Assembly: GCF_002895525.1 (NCBI RefSeq)
Contig: NZ_AZRL01000012.1
Coordinates: forward strand, 230,863 to 294,862
DNA: 64,000 nt
Reading direction: 5' to 3'
From: Petrotoga olearia DSM 13574
Lineage (GTDB): Bacteria; Thermotogota; Thermotogae; Petrotogales; Petrotogaceae
The notes below the pieces were generated by a model. It had not been told where the DNA came from and ran no database searches. It saw nothing but the letters and a program-made list of their open reading frames with translations. Both the position numbers and the translations under genes were made by a program. Of this stretch, positions 35,336 through 43,731 are shown in pieces; position 1 is the stretch's first letter, and every line of letters starts with the position of its first letter.

Positions 35336-36640
35336 TCATTGTACAATGAAATCAATTTTTAGTTTATTTTCTTCTATTAAGCTCACATTCAGTAACATAC
35401 CATATTGGCCTTTCAAATTCGGCACGTAATTTAAAAAAATAGGGGTTAAATCTACAAAACCGTAAGTAACATCTCCGGTTCCAATTCGTTCATTTAATTT
35501 TTGAAACAATTCATTCTCTGAAAGCTTTGGTTTTTCATTCAGAAGTTTTTGAAGCTCGTCGGGTTTCATTTGTGAGACCATCAGGTATTCATCTTTCCAA
35601 ACATAAAAGGTATTGGTTAAAACTTGTGTTTTATTGTTTTGATTTGTAGTTTCAGATTCTATATAAAATTCTATCATGTTATCGCTGATCTTTTTATATT
35701 TTATATTATTTTCGTTCAAAATAGGTATAATTTCGTCGATTTTAGCCTGGGTTTCCAATTTTAAATAGCTTGCATTAGAAATTGTCGGCATTGCACCGTT
35801 GCTTGTGCCAAAATCAACGTTAACCTCTATTCCTTGAGAAAGGGATATTAAATTTTCTACTATTTTGTAATCTACTATTATATTTATGAAATCAGCATAA
35901 TTTGTTAGGTCTTTGGGGATAAAACCAGAGGTAAAAAATATACTCCCCAGAAAAGGATATTCTTGAGGCCATTTAACAAAGCTTGTATTGATAGATTCTG
36001 TTTCTGCAGTTCCGTTTCCTCCGCCTATTAAAAATCCATCTTTAACGTAAAAATAACCTTCTCCTTGATAGTCAGAGGTGTTTATTCTGTAATATAATCC
36101 TTTTTTCGTAGGAAGAACTTCTTCAAAATCAGTAACTCCTTTTTCAGAGGAAGAATATAAATCTTTATTTTGAACCATTACAAGGTAATTTTGATTTCCG
36201 ATACTTTGATAGATAGGAGTAAAAGAAATCCCATAATCTTTCAAAGGTTCTAATAGTTTATCCAAATCTGCAGCAAAAGTTTGGGGATTTTCTAAAGGGC
36301 CAACAGAAAAACCAAAAATATAATTATTTTCTTTAGGTTCTTGAACAAAAATCGAGAGATCAATGCTGAGATTATTTAGAAAACTTTCGTAATCTATCTT
36401 TAAAGCGCTAAAATACATTTGAGCGAAGTTAGAAATCATTAATTCGGCGTTAAAAGGTTCTAACAATAAAGTTTTCATAGTTGGCACAGTTTTTAAATCC
36501 GTATATGTACCTTCTAAATCATTTATTAAGACTACCCCTTTTGAATCTGAAGGGACTAATTTTAGAACGTCTTGTGGAAATATTGTGATACTAAAAACGA
36601 AAATTAATAATAAAAAAGAAAATGAAATTTTTTTCAACAT
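35336..36640 (-). CDS. Secreted protein of unknown function
   Basis: I do not recognise a specific family. The 434-residue protein has a clear signal peptide (KKISFSFLLLIFVFSITIF) followed by a beta/alpha periplasmic domain. The pattern LVPSDSKGVVLINDLEGTY after the signal resembles DUF3352-type surface proteins, but this is weak. No catalytic motif or anchor is visible. The best ribosome-binding site (AAAGGAGGT) is 26 bp upstream of the ATG, with a small hairpin between, which is unusual. It is on the same strand as the antiporter module upstream but separated by about 100 bp. Confidence 0.7.
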   Translation of the reverse strand: MLKKISFSFLLLIFVFSITIFPQDVLKLVPSDSKGVVLINDLEGTYTDLKTVPTMKTLLLEPFNAELMISNFAQMYFSALKIDYESFLNNLSIDLSIFVQEPKENNYIFGFSVGPLENPQTFAADLDKLLEPLKDYGISFTPIYQSIGNQNYLVMVQNKDLYSSSEKGVTDFEEVLPTKKGLYYRINTSDYQGEGYFYVKDGFLIGGGNGTAETESINTSFVKWPQEYPFLGSIFFTSGFIPKDLTNYADFINIIVDYKIVENLISLSQGIEVNVDFGTSNGAMPTISNASYLKLETQAKIDEIIPILNENNIKYKKISDNMIEFYIESETTNQNNKTQVLTNTFYVWKDEYLMVSQMKPDELQKLLNEKPKLSENELFQKLNERIGTGDVTYGFVDLTPIFLNYVPNLKGQYGMLLNVSLIEENKLKIDFIVQ

Positions 36641-36741
36641 ATGTATCGTGCACTAATACGCACAGTACCTCCTTTGATTTATTTTTTAATATTTTCTTTA
36701 TTATTTTACCATAAATTTCCAAAATATTTGAAAACTTTTGT

Positions 36742-38172
36742 TTATATTTCTATTAGCAAAGCGAGCAGTAAAAATGATATTTGATAGATAAAACTATTTT
36801 CAAAACTGTATATATCGATTGAAGACAAAGCTACCTTTTTTCTTAACAATATAAACGATAGAGTTCCTGCAGCAAACAGTAAATATCCAGTTAAAATTTT
36901 TAAGATAGATAAGTAAGAAGCGATAGTTGTGAAATAATAAGTTATGAATACAACATTTAAAATAACAAAGATGAATATATACCAATATTTATATTCGAAT
37001 TTTTTCTTCTCTACTTTAAAAGTGTTTAATAATTTATAAAAGTACATTCCGAAGATGAAGATGTTTATCTCCAGAAGATAAGATAAAGACAAATTATCTT
37101 TAAGTATATAAAGGCTAAATGGAAACAACCCTCCCAGGTTCATCAGCAAGAAAATGAGCAAAAGAAAAGTATCTAAGGATATTTGTGAGTTTTCCAAATC
37201 TTTTAAATTTTTTGTACCATTCTTCTCGTATATATCTTCGGCTATCATGAATAAAAATCCTTTGGTGAACATGTGAAAAACTATAAAATATGGAAAAAGA
37301 GAAGGTCGGAGTAAAATAATCATCAACCCATAACTCATCTGTGTCATAGTAGAATAAGCCAAAAATTTTTTGATATCGTTTTGTAGCAATGTAAAGATGG
37401 ATGCAAAAATGGCAGTTATAATTGCGAAATAGTACAAAAAATTTTTAAGTTCATGGGGTAAAGAGGATGTGAGTAAATAAATTATAAATAAAGGAAGTTT
37501 AACTATTATACCTGATAATATAGGAGAGATCCCTTTTACGGCCTCCGTGTGAGCATCGGGTAACCAACCAGAGAGGAAAAATAGTCCACCTTTAGTTAAC
37601 AGTCCTGTTAGGATAAAACTGAATGCAAAAGTATTAATTCCATTGGAAAGGTTGTAATTGAGGTTCAAAGTGCCTGAATTTGAATAAAGGATTCCCACAC
37701 CTATCAAATAGAAGTTTAAAGCTACTAAGCTCATCATCATATACTTTAAAGCTGCCCATATTCTTATCTCATTCTTATCGTATGATAACAAAAGGAAAAC
37801 TAATATAGAAGCGAGCTCCAAATGAACGTATATGTTGAAAAAATCTCTACTCATAAAGAAACCATTTATACTTCCAGTTAGTAGAAGCCAAAGTGAAAAA
37901 AACACGTGATCATAATTTTTAAAGATTCTAAAAAAGGTTATTAAAGAGAAAACATTGAATAAAATAAGTAAAAATTTAATCGTTGGATCAAAACTGAACT
38001 CAATACCTTTAAGTGGGGAATAATTCCCTATTACAAATGAACCTTCTTGAAAAATAGTAAGAAATATAAAGGTTAGTATATACGAGATTATTACTAGTAG
38101 AGTGGTTTTCCTTTTAAAAATATAAGTTAGTACTCCTAAAGATATTGGTATTAAGGATACTAGTAGAAACAT
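36742..38172 (-). CDS. MrpD/MbhH-like ion-translocating membrane subunit
   Basis: This is the antiporter-like (NuoN/MrpD/MbhH) subunit that forms the proton or sodium channel. The 476-residue protein has about 14 membrane helices and the family core. That core includes HLELASILVFLLLSY, where the key Glu is conserved, and a later lysine-bearing helix ALKYMMMSLVALNFYLIGVG. The segment GGLFFLSGWLPDAHTEAVKGISPILSGIIVKL is a hallmark of complex I-like channels. It closes the mrpEFG-mbhD-mbhEF-mrpC-mrpD-like set. Mrp homology is certain; the transported ion is not. Confidence 0.9.
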   Translation of the reverse strand: MFLLVSLIPISLGVLTYIFKRKTTLLVIISYILTFIFLTIFQEGSFVIGNYSPLKGIEFSFDPTIKFLLILFNVFSLITFFRIFKNYDHVFFSLWLLLTGSINGFFMSRDFFNIYVHLELASILVFLLLSYDKNEIRIWAALKYMMMSLVALNFYLIGVGILYSNSGTLNLNYNLSNGINTFAFSFILTGLLTKGGLFFLSGWLPDAHTEAVKGISPILSGIIVKLPLFIIYLLTSSLPHELKNFLYYFAIITAIFASIFTLLQNDIKKFLAYSTMTQMSYGLMIILLRPSLFPYFIVFHMFTKGFLFMIAEDIYEKNGTKNLKDLENSQISLDTFLLLIFLLMNLGGLFPFSLYILKDNLSLSYLLEINIFIFGMYFYKLLNTFKVEKKKFEYKYWYIFIFVILNVVFITYYFTTIASYLSILKILTGYLLFAAGTLSFILLRKKVALSSIDIYSFENSFIYQISFLLLALLIEI

Positions 38173-38200
38173 ACTTTTCCCCTTGTCCTTAAAAGATTTT

Positions 38201-38536
38201 TTATTTTTTCTTTATTTTCTTTTCAATTTCATCAACTTCAAGGGTCTTGAATTTGGAAGATAATATCATGGCGAAAACCAGCATTAAAGCCAAGTTTGCG
38301 AATCCAATTACTATAACGGTAAGTAGAAAAGAATGGATAAGTGGATCAGCGTAACTTTGTAAATGTGTGGTGATAATAGGTGAATTCGCATCGTATGCTA
38401 AAAGAACAAAAAAAAGAACTATTCCTCCTTGGAAAACCCCGAGGTTGATAAATATTAAGATTAGATCTTTTTTTGTAATAATTCCAAATAAACCAATAAG
38501 TATTATTGATAAGGTGAGAATATGAAAAATATTCAT
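38201..38536 (-). CDS. MrpC/MbhG-like (NuoK-type) membrane subunit
   Basis: This small three-helix subunit is homologous to NuoK. The sequence MNIFHILTLSIILIGLFGII opens helix 1, and YADPLIHSFLLTVIVIGFAN is the diagnostic MrpC/MbhG segment, with the conserved DPL...LT.IVI pattern. The ATG at 38536 gives 111 residues and matches family starts; a longer GTG frame begins at 38560 inside a hairpin and lacks a ribosome-binding site. The upstream gap to the previous subunit contains a structured repeat-like element (38546-38607), unlike the tight spacing elsewhere in the operon. Confidence 0.88.
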   Translation of the reverse strand: MNIFHILTLSIILIGLFGIITKKDLILIFINLGVFQGGIVLFFVLLAYDANSPIITTHLQSYADPLIHSFLLTVIVIGFANLALMLVFAMILSSKFKTLEVDEIEKKIKKK

Positions 38537-38545
38537 GAAAAATAT

Positions 38546-38607
38546 CTGCAGGAGACTCACCAGAGAACAGCCTTACGGCAGATAAGGAAGTGGTGAGAGG
38601 AATGCAG
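38546..38607. repeat. Nested hairpin with dispersed 20-bp sequence
   Basis: CTGCA/TGCAG, CTCACC/GGTGAG and CCTTA/TAAGG form three nested stems within 62 bp. The centre, GCCTTACGGCAGATAAGGA at 38570-38588, differs by one base from sequences inside the IS110 transposase (13082-13101) and trxB (49581-49600). It lies just upstream of the mrpC-like start. It could be a mobile palindromic unit or an RNA structure controlling the downstream subunits. Confidence 0.6.
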
Positions 38608-38726
38608 AATTTTTCCTCCTTTCCCATAATAGAGTTTTAGCTTTATTTACCAGGATTAGATCTTTGCTTTTTGCGCTTCTATGAATTACTGTACCATCAA
38701 GTTTCCTTCTTTAAACGGCGGGTAGT

Positions 38727-39416
38727 TTACAATAATCCCTTATGTTTTAAAAATCTATACAGAATTGTCCACGATCCACCAAAAACCTCGAAATAAATTA
38801 AAAAATTTAATAAAATAGCAGAACCTCCGCTAGCTAATTTTCCAGGGGATCCTTGTAGATGGAAATTAGAAAAAATTGTTCCCCCCCACGTATATCCTAA
38901 TAAGCCGTATAATATTATTAATAAAGGAACCAACATTTTCAATTTCTCAATTTTGGATTTTACAAACAAGTTTTCTATTTCATCCGTTGGTCGCACCAGG
39001 GAAACCGCTAGAAAACCTGTTCCTAGAATAGTACCTGCAGCAAATCCTCCACCAGGGGCTATATGTCCGGTTATTGCAATATAAAGAGAGATTAAAACTA
39101 TTATTTGAAAAATTATTGGTGTTATAACCTTTATGATTGGGGTATCGTATTTTATCTGCTGGTCGTCGGGAGCAACCGTAGGAATTTTCCCTATAAATTC
39201 GGAAATACCAATGATTGCCACTGTAAAAACCAATATTTCAAAAAAGGTATCGTAGATCCTATAATCAAGAACAATAGCGGACACCATATTAATTGATCCG
39301 TTTTCAGCAAGAATTTCAGAAGGTTCATAGAAACTTTTCATATCTCCAACTTTTAAGTTTAATGCAAGGACGAAAAAAATTGCTATTATCAACGTTAAAA
39401 CAAGGTAATTTTTCAT
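38727..39416 (-). CDS. MbhE-MbhF/MrpB-like membrane subunit
   Basis: The 229-residue protein joins two Mrp/Mbh parts. Residues 1-80 (NMVSAIVLDYRIYDTFFEILVF region) match MbhE or the last piece of MrpA. Residues 95-229 are MrpB/MbhF, with TGHIAPGGGFAAGTILGTGF and the glycine-rich SPGKLASGGSAILLN. About seven membrane helices are expected. It overlaps the preceding gene by 4 bp. In Pyrococcus-type Mbh these are two genes (MbhE and MbhF), so this is a natural fusion or the MrpA-tail arrangement. Confidence 0.85.
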   Translation of the reverse strand: MKNYLVLTLIIAIFFVLALNLKVGDMKSFYEPSEILAENGSINMVSAIVLDYRIYDTFFEILVFTVAIIGISEFIGKIPTVAPDDQQIKYDTPIIKVITPIIFQIIVLISLYIAITGHIAPGGGFAAGTILGTGFLAVSLVRPTDEIENLFVKSKIEKLKMLVPLLIILYGLLGYTWGGTIFSNFHLQGSPGKLASGGSAILLNFLIYFEVFGGSWTILYRFLKHKGLL

Positions 39417-40186
39417 CCAATATACCTCCTGACGAGGTTCTCATAATATTCGGTGTCACTTTTTATTTCTTCCAAAAATTTGTTGAAGTCCCTTGCTAAA
39501 GATTTATCTCTTTTATAAAAGATTATCCTGTAACTAGTATCTTTAATAATCTCTATCTTTTTGGACAACAGCCTTTCTTCTCCCATAACTATTTTTCTTA
39601 ATCTTACCGCATCAATTATGAAATCATCATCCAAATCTTCAAAGCTTTTTGATTTTAAGTTTGGCATAAAGATTCCTAAACAAATTTTATTTGGTTGACC
39701 AACAGCGTATAATTTTGATAATAATATACCATCGGAAGGTATTATGTTATCGTAATTGTTTTCTAAAATTATTCCGCCTGCTAAAATTTCTCCATGGTCA
39801 TTTATGTTATCCATAGGATCTTCAGCATCCACTTTTATAAAATCTGCATCCAATCCTTTTCTTTCCAAAAATTCTTTAATTAGTTCGTATTCAAATCCGT
39901 ATAAATTTCCTTCTTTTTCCTCTATCATATAAGGGGTTTCAATGTAGTAGACCTTAACCTCGGCTGTCTTTTTTATAGCAATTAAATATATAAAAACAAC
40001 AAAAGCTGCACCAATGGTTATTTCAACAAAAGCTACATCCGGTGCATTCAAAAGAAAAAACAATACAGAAATTGCAACAGAAAAAACCCCATAGCCAATG
40101 ATCACGTTAATATAACTTTTTTGTGATAATATGTATAACGAAAGAACAATCAAACTTAAGAAGAGAAAAATTATAGAATAGCTCAT
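39413..40186 (-). CDS. MbhD-like (DUF4040) subunit fused to a solute-binding-protein-like domain
   Basis: Residues 1-75 form three membrane helices of MbhD or the MrpA C-terminus (DUF4040), with FLLNAPDVAFVEITIGAAFV as its hallmark. From about residue 78 a soluble region of 180 residues follows. Its start, ETPYMIEEKEGNLYGFEYEL, and the phrase IKEFLERKGLDADFI resemble family 3 extracellular solute-binding proteins (context P-x-F..G.L.GF..DL...). The domain continues to DDFIIDAVRL and ends in a charged helix. Such a sensor-like module on an Mrp subunit is not standard. The domain call is by motif, so moderate; its side of the membrane is uncertain. Confidence 0.7.
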   Translation of the reverse strand: MSYSIIFLFLSLIVLSLYILSQKSYINVIIGYGVFSVAISVLFFLLNAPDVAFVEITIGAAFVVFIYLIAIKKTAEVKVYYIETPYMIEEKEGNLYGFEYELIKEFLERKGLDADFIKVDAEDPMDNINDHGEILAGGIILENNYDNIIPSDGILLSKLYAVGQPNKICLGIFMPNLKSKSFEDLDDDFIIDAVRLRKIVMGEERLLSKKIEIIKDTSYRIIFYKRDKSLARDFNKFLEEIKSDTEYYENLVRRYIG

Positions 40187-40467
40187 TTGTTTTCTCTGCC
40201 AACCTTTTCCCCTGACTTTGCAGCGTGATAAGCTATTGTGGAAGATATAGCCGGATTCAAAACCAGAATAATGATAGATAATATGAGTAATCTACCCATG
40301 TTTTCTGGATATTTTAGCATCAGTGAGATTATAACAGAGATTATTCCTACTGTATCTGCTATCCCGATTGCTTGAATTTTAGAATAGAAATCCTCCATCG
40401 TAAACAATCCTAAGGTTCCAGAAAACAAAAATATTATCCCTATTCCCATTAAAATGTTGGCGATCAT
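40183..40467 (-). CDS. MrpG/MbhC-like membrane subunit
   Basis: This 94-residue, three-helix protein matches MrpG/PhaG. Typical are GTLGLFTMEDFYSKIQAIGIADTVG, where the family reads LG..R.PD.ysRlHA...aDT.G, and AHAAK-type charged tail AYHAAKSGEKVG. A GAGGTGG ribosome-binding site precedes the ATG. It overlaps both neighbours by 4 bp, showing tight coupling. Confidence 0.9.
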   Translation of the reverse strand: MIANILMGIGIIFLFSGTLGLFTMEDFYSKIQAIGIADTVGIISVIISLMLKYPENMGRLLILSIIILVLNPAISSTIAYHAAKSGEKVGRENK

Positions 40468-40739
40468 CTTTTATTACCACCTCTTTCCAGGTACGACGAG
40501 ACTATCAAAACACCCCATATGTTAAGAATTAAGAAAATAATTATAACGTCCAAAAGAAAAGATTGATCTGAAAGAAGGGAAAAAACCAACATCAGAATGA
40601 CCGCTTTTGAAGAAAACGAAGAATAGGAAAGTAACTTTTCCCATTTTGATTTTGTCAATATTAACTTAATTAAAACCATAAAAAGGGATATTAGAATGAA
40701 AATTTCTAGTATATGGATCAGATTATATCGTCCTTCCAA
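40464..40739 (-). CDS. MrpF/MbhB-like membrane subunit
   Basis: This is a 91-residue, three-helix protein in the MrpF position between the E- and G-like genes, with the family's short helices and the segment LLDVIIIFLILNIWGVLIVSSYLE near the end. Sequence identity to known MrpF is low, so the assignment leans on order and topology. A TTG start at 40739 lies within the end of the mrpE-like gene. Confidence 0.8.
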   Translation of the reverse strand: MEGRYNLIHILEIFILISLFMVLIKLILTKSKWEKLLSYSSFSSKAVILMLVFSLLSDQSFLLDVIIIFLILNIWGVLIVSSYLERGGNKR

Positions 40740-41140
40740 ATATTATCTGCTCTATGAGCTTCCTCCGGGTTTGAAGAAACTTTGTGAACTATTAATTTAT
40801 CGTCTTCTTCATATAAAACAAGTGTTTTAGGAGTTAATGAGATTGAATTTGCTATTGCAGCTTTTTCAAAGTCAGATTTTCCTTTAACGTCTATGTGAGA
40901 TAAACCAGAGTACCTTTTTAAAAGTATCAAAGGTAAAAAAGAAAATGCATTTTTGTACATTTTTAAAAGGCTACCCATACTGTATACCAATATCTGTATA
41001 GTTCCATAAGTAGTATTTTTAAAAAATAAGTTAGTGATTCTAATTGTGATGATAACCACCAAAGCCCCTAACATTAATGAAAGATCTGAAAAATCGTTAA
41101 TTAAAACACCCCAAATTGTAAATAAAAAGATGTATGCCAT
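40718..41140 (-). CDS. MrpE/MbhA-like membrane subunit
   Basis: The 140-residue protein has MrpE topology: N-terminal membrane helices, then a soluble tail with ANSISLTPKTLVLYEEDDKLIVHKV. The phrase NSI-LTPGT-type SLTPKTL is the MrpE hallmark. It is the first gene of the antiporter module and starts 15 bp after nrnA, so it is probably co-transcribed with nrnA and the purine nucleoside phosphorylase gene. Confidence 0.9.
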   Translation of the reverse strand: MAYIFLFTIWGVLINDFSDLSLMLGALVVIITIRITNLFFKNTTYGTIQILVYSMGSLLKMYKNAFSFLPLILLKRYSGLSHIDVKGKSDFEKAAIANSISLTPKTLVLYEEDDKLIVHKVSSNPEEAHRADNIWKDDII

Positions 41141-41155
41141 AAAAACCCACTTGCC

Positions 41156-42163
41156 TTATTGATAAGCTAAGTTACCACTAAGATTTCCGATTGTTTTAGA
41201 TATGTAATCGACTATTTCTTCCATTGTTTGTTTTATATCGTTTGTTTCAAGTGAAAATCCGGCTGCTCGAGGATGACCGCCTCCACCATAATTGAGAGCG
41301 ATCTTTGATACATCTGCCCATTTTTTAGATCTTAATGAAACATGATAAGAACCTTTTTCATATTCTTGAAATACAATGGCTATTTCAACACCTCTTATAG
41401 ATCGGAGATTTTCTACAAAAGAAGGAGAGTCTTTTGGCAAAACGTTGTATTTGGAGAACATATCTAGGGATAATAAAGAATAAGCAATTTGACCATTTAA
41501 GACTAGTTTAAGATTGGAAATGACATCTTTGTACAAATAGATCTGCTCTAATGGTATGTTATCTAATATGATATTTGAAATATCGCTAATATTTGCACCT
41601 TTTTTAATTAATTCAGTGGCATCTTTGAAAACTAAAACGCCTGCGTTTTGATATTTAAAGAATCCGGTATCGGTTGCTACTCCTAACAAATTCATAGTCG
41701 CCAGTTCTTTGTCGTATTCAACATTTAAAGCTGTTAATATTCTATAAACCATTTGAGCGGTTGAAGCCATTGTTGGGTCTACCCAATTCAAATTTCCAAA
41801 ATATTTATTTGTTACATGATGATCTACCAAAAGGACATGAAAGGCATTTAAATATTTTTCAAATCTTCCTATTCTATCTGGTGATGAACAGTCTAAAATT
41901 ACCATGATATCGTATTTTTTATAAATTATTTCTTCAACATCTTCAAACTTTTTGATCTTCGATTTAACTAAAGGAAATTGTAAAAGATATTCAGGGATTT
42001 CATCGTCGATTACCGCCGTTACCTTTTTTCCTAATTTTTCTAATCCTAAAGTCATCGATACCAAACTACTTACATCATCTCCATCCGGGAGTATATGGCC
42101 TACTATCAAAACATTATCATTCTTATTTATTTCCTCTACGATCTCTTTTAAATTTTCAGACAA
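41156..42163 (-). CDS. nrnA: NrnA-like DHH phosphoesterase (oligoribonuclease / pAp phosphatase)
   Basis: NrnA degrades nano-RNAs and may hydrolyse 3'-phosphoadenosine 5'-phosphate. The DHH domain has GHILPDGDDVSS for motif I, DCSSPDRIGRFE for motif II and LVDHHVTNKYFG for the DHH motif. The C-terminal DHHA1 domain ends with NYGGGGHPRAAGF. The TTG start at 42163, 6 bp after GGAGGAG, gives 335 residues; an upstream ATG at 42196 overlaps the previous gene. Whether it acts on nano-RNA, pAp or both is inferred from the family. Confidence 0.9.
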   Translation of the reverse strand: MSENLKEIVEEINKNDNVLIVGHILPDGDDVSSLVSMTLGLEKLGKKVTAVIDDEIPEYLLQFPLVKSKIKKFEDVEEIIYKKYDIMVILDCSSPDRIGRFEKYLNAFHVLLVDHHVTNKYFGNLNWVDPTMASTAQMVYRILTALNVEYDKELATMNLLGVATDTGFFKYQNAGVLVFKDATELIKKGANISDISNIILDNIPLEQIYLYKDVISNLKLVLNGQIAYSLLSLDMFSKYNVLPKDSPSFVENLRSIRGVEIAIVFQEYEKGSYHVSLRSKKWADVSKIALNYGGGGHPRAAGFSLETNDIKQTMEEIVDYISKTIGNLSGNLAYQ

Positions 42164-42195
42164 CTTTTCTCCTCCGTTCTTTTTGATGTTTTTCA

Positions 42196-43008
42196 TTAAA
42201 ATAATTTAATTGCGTTGTATACGACCTTTTCAAACTTTTCCTTTATTTTTTCGGTTATTCTCAGGACGTCTTCATGTCTTAGAGGTTGTGGCAGAATACC
42301 AGCAGCCATATTCGTAACAGCAGAAAATGAAATGACTTTTATACCAACATGATTCGCCGCGATTACTTCTGGTAAGGTTGACATACCAACTAGGTCTGCT
42401 TCATATTTGTCAAACATTCTAATTTCAGAAGGGGTTTCATAAGATGGCCCCAAAGTCCATAAGTAAGTCCCTTCTTTGAGTTCTATATTGTCTTTTTTAC
42501 ATTTATCTATAACGTTTTTTATCCAATTTTTATCGACCGGTTCGACTAGGGAAGGAAATCTTGGGCCAAAATCCTCTAAATTTGGACCCCTTAAAGGATT
42601 TTGGAATGTAAAATTGATGAAATCGGTGTCTACAACTATATCACCTGGAGTAAGTGTTCTGTTTATTCCTCCAGCTGCATTAGTTATTATCAAGCCTTTA
42701 ACGCCTAAATTCTTCATCACATAAATAGGGAAAACAATATCTCTTAGTTCGATCCCTTCATAGGCGTGAAACCGTCCTTTTAATATTATGACGGGGATAC
42801 CCTCTATGGTCCCTATTACTAAAGATCCTTCATGCCCCTCTACAGTCGATTGTGGGAAAAAAGGAATGTCTTTGTATTCAATCACCTTAGGATTTTCTAC
42901 TTGATCAGCAATATATCCAAGGCCAGAACCTAATATTAATCCTAAAATTGGTTTTACTTCTATGTTTTCTTTAATGAATTGGGAAGCTTTTTCGATTTTG
43001 GTAGTCAT
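42196..43008 (-). CDS. Purine nucleoside phosphorylase (trimeric type)
   Basis: This enzyme splits purine nucleosides with phosphate for salvage. The 270-residue protein has GLILGSGLGYIADQV, the phosphate-binding HEGSLVIG and GRFHAYEG, the base-binding VKGLIITNAAGGINRTLTPG context, and MSTLPEVIAANHVGIKV near the C-terminus. This is the typical low-molecular-mass trimeric family. AAGGAGGT lies 9 bp before the ATG. It heads a run with nrnA and the antiporter genes. Confidence 0.93.
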   Translation of the reverse strand: MTTKIEKASQFIKENIEVKPILGLILGSGLGYIADQVENPKVIEYKDIPFFPQSTVEGHEGSLVIGTIEGIPVIILKGRFHAYEGIELRDIVFPIYVMKNLGVKGLIITNAAGGINRTLTPGDIVVDTDFINFTFQNPLRGPNLEDFGPRFPSLVEPVDKNWIKNVIDKCKKDNIELKEGTYLWTLGPSYETPSEIRMFDKYEADLVGMSTLPEVIAANHVGIKVISFSAVTNMAAGILPQPLRHEDVLRITEKIKEKFEKVVYNAIKLF

Positions 43009-43056
43009 ACAATATGGACCTCCTTAAGACAAAATATAATTTAAAGAGTTAAACTT

Positions 43057-43728
43057 TTACTTTTGATTTCCTATTATTATATGCTTTGATTCATTTGATG
43101 TGAGGTTGATCACTTTTTCATTAACCAAAATTTCTATGATGTCATCGTTTTTTTTAATTACTTTTAGATTTAAACCAGGATATATCCCTTTATCCATTAT
43201 GTTTTTTCTTAACGTAGAGTCTCCTGAAATATCGAATATTTTGGAAGATTCGTAGACAGATAAATCCCAGAGAGAAGTCTTGAAGTCATGGGGCATTTTC
43301 TTTTTATAATTTGAAATAAATTTCTTTGCTTCGGTTAATTCTATGGGGTTTCTTTTAAGGAATAACATCAACCCATCTAGAGAAATATAAAAATTATCAT
43401 TCATGTGGTGCTCAATGCCGCAAGATAAGTGATAAGCATCTTCTTTTGAAAGTCCTAAAACGTTGACAAAAAAATCTATGAGAATTATGTATCTTCTATA
43501 AACCTTTTCGGCGTTAAGCAAGCCTTTTTCCGTTAGTTTTACATAACCGTACCGTTCATGTTTAACGTAACCATATTTTTCCAGTTTTCTAATAGCTTCA
43601 ACAGAGGAAGCATCTTTTACAGACAATATTCTTGAAATATCTCTTACCCGTGGTATTTTTCCGTCGATATGTAAAATATAGATTGCTCTCAAATAATTTT
43701 CGAGACTTTCTGAGATATTTTCAGTCAA
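43057..43728 (-). CDS. DtxR/MntR-family metal-dependent regulator
   Basis: DtxR proteins bind Mn or Fe and repress metal-uptake genes. The 223-residue protein has an N-terminal winged helix (ISESLENYLRAIYIL, DISRILSVKDASSVEAIRKLEKYGYV), then the metal/dimer domain with SCGIEHHMND, giving Cys, Glu and His ligands. A FeoA/SH3-like C-terminal domain covers about 150-223. A TTG start follows GGAGAG. It is 3 bp downstream of the HD-GYP gene; no metal transporter is adjacent. Confidence 0.88.
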   Translation of the reverse strand: MTENISESLENYLRAIYILHIDGKIPRVRDISRILSVKDASSVEAIRKLEKYGYVKHERYGYVKLTEKGLLNAEKVYRRYIILIDFFVNVLGLSKEDAYHLSCGIEHHMNDNFYISLDGLMLFLKRNPIELTEAKKFISNYKKKMPHDFKTSLWDLSVYESSKIFDISGDSTLRKNIMDKGIYPGLNLKVIKKNDDIIEILVNEKVINLTSNESKHIIIGNQK

Positions 43729-43731
43729 TAT

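Noticed and set aside
38346..38627. 93-codon minus-strand frame overlapping the mrpC-like gene
   Set aside because: It is an alternative frame of a well-supported antiporter subunit and begins upstream of the hairpin element, with no family match.
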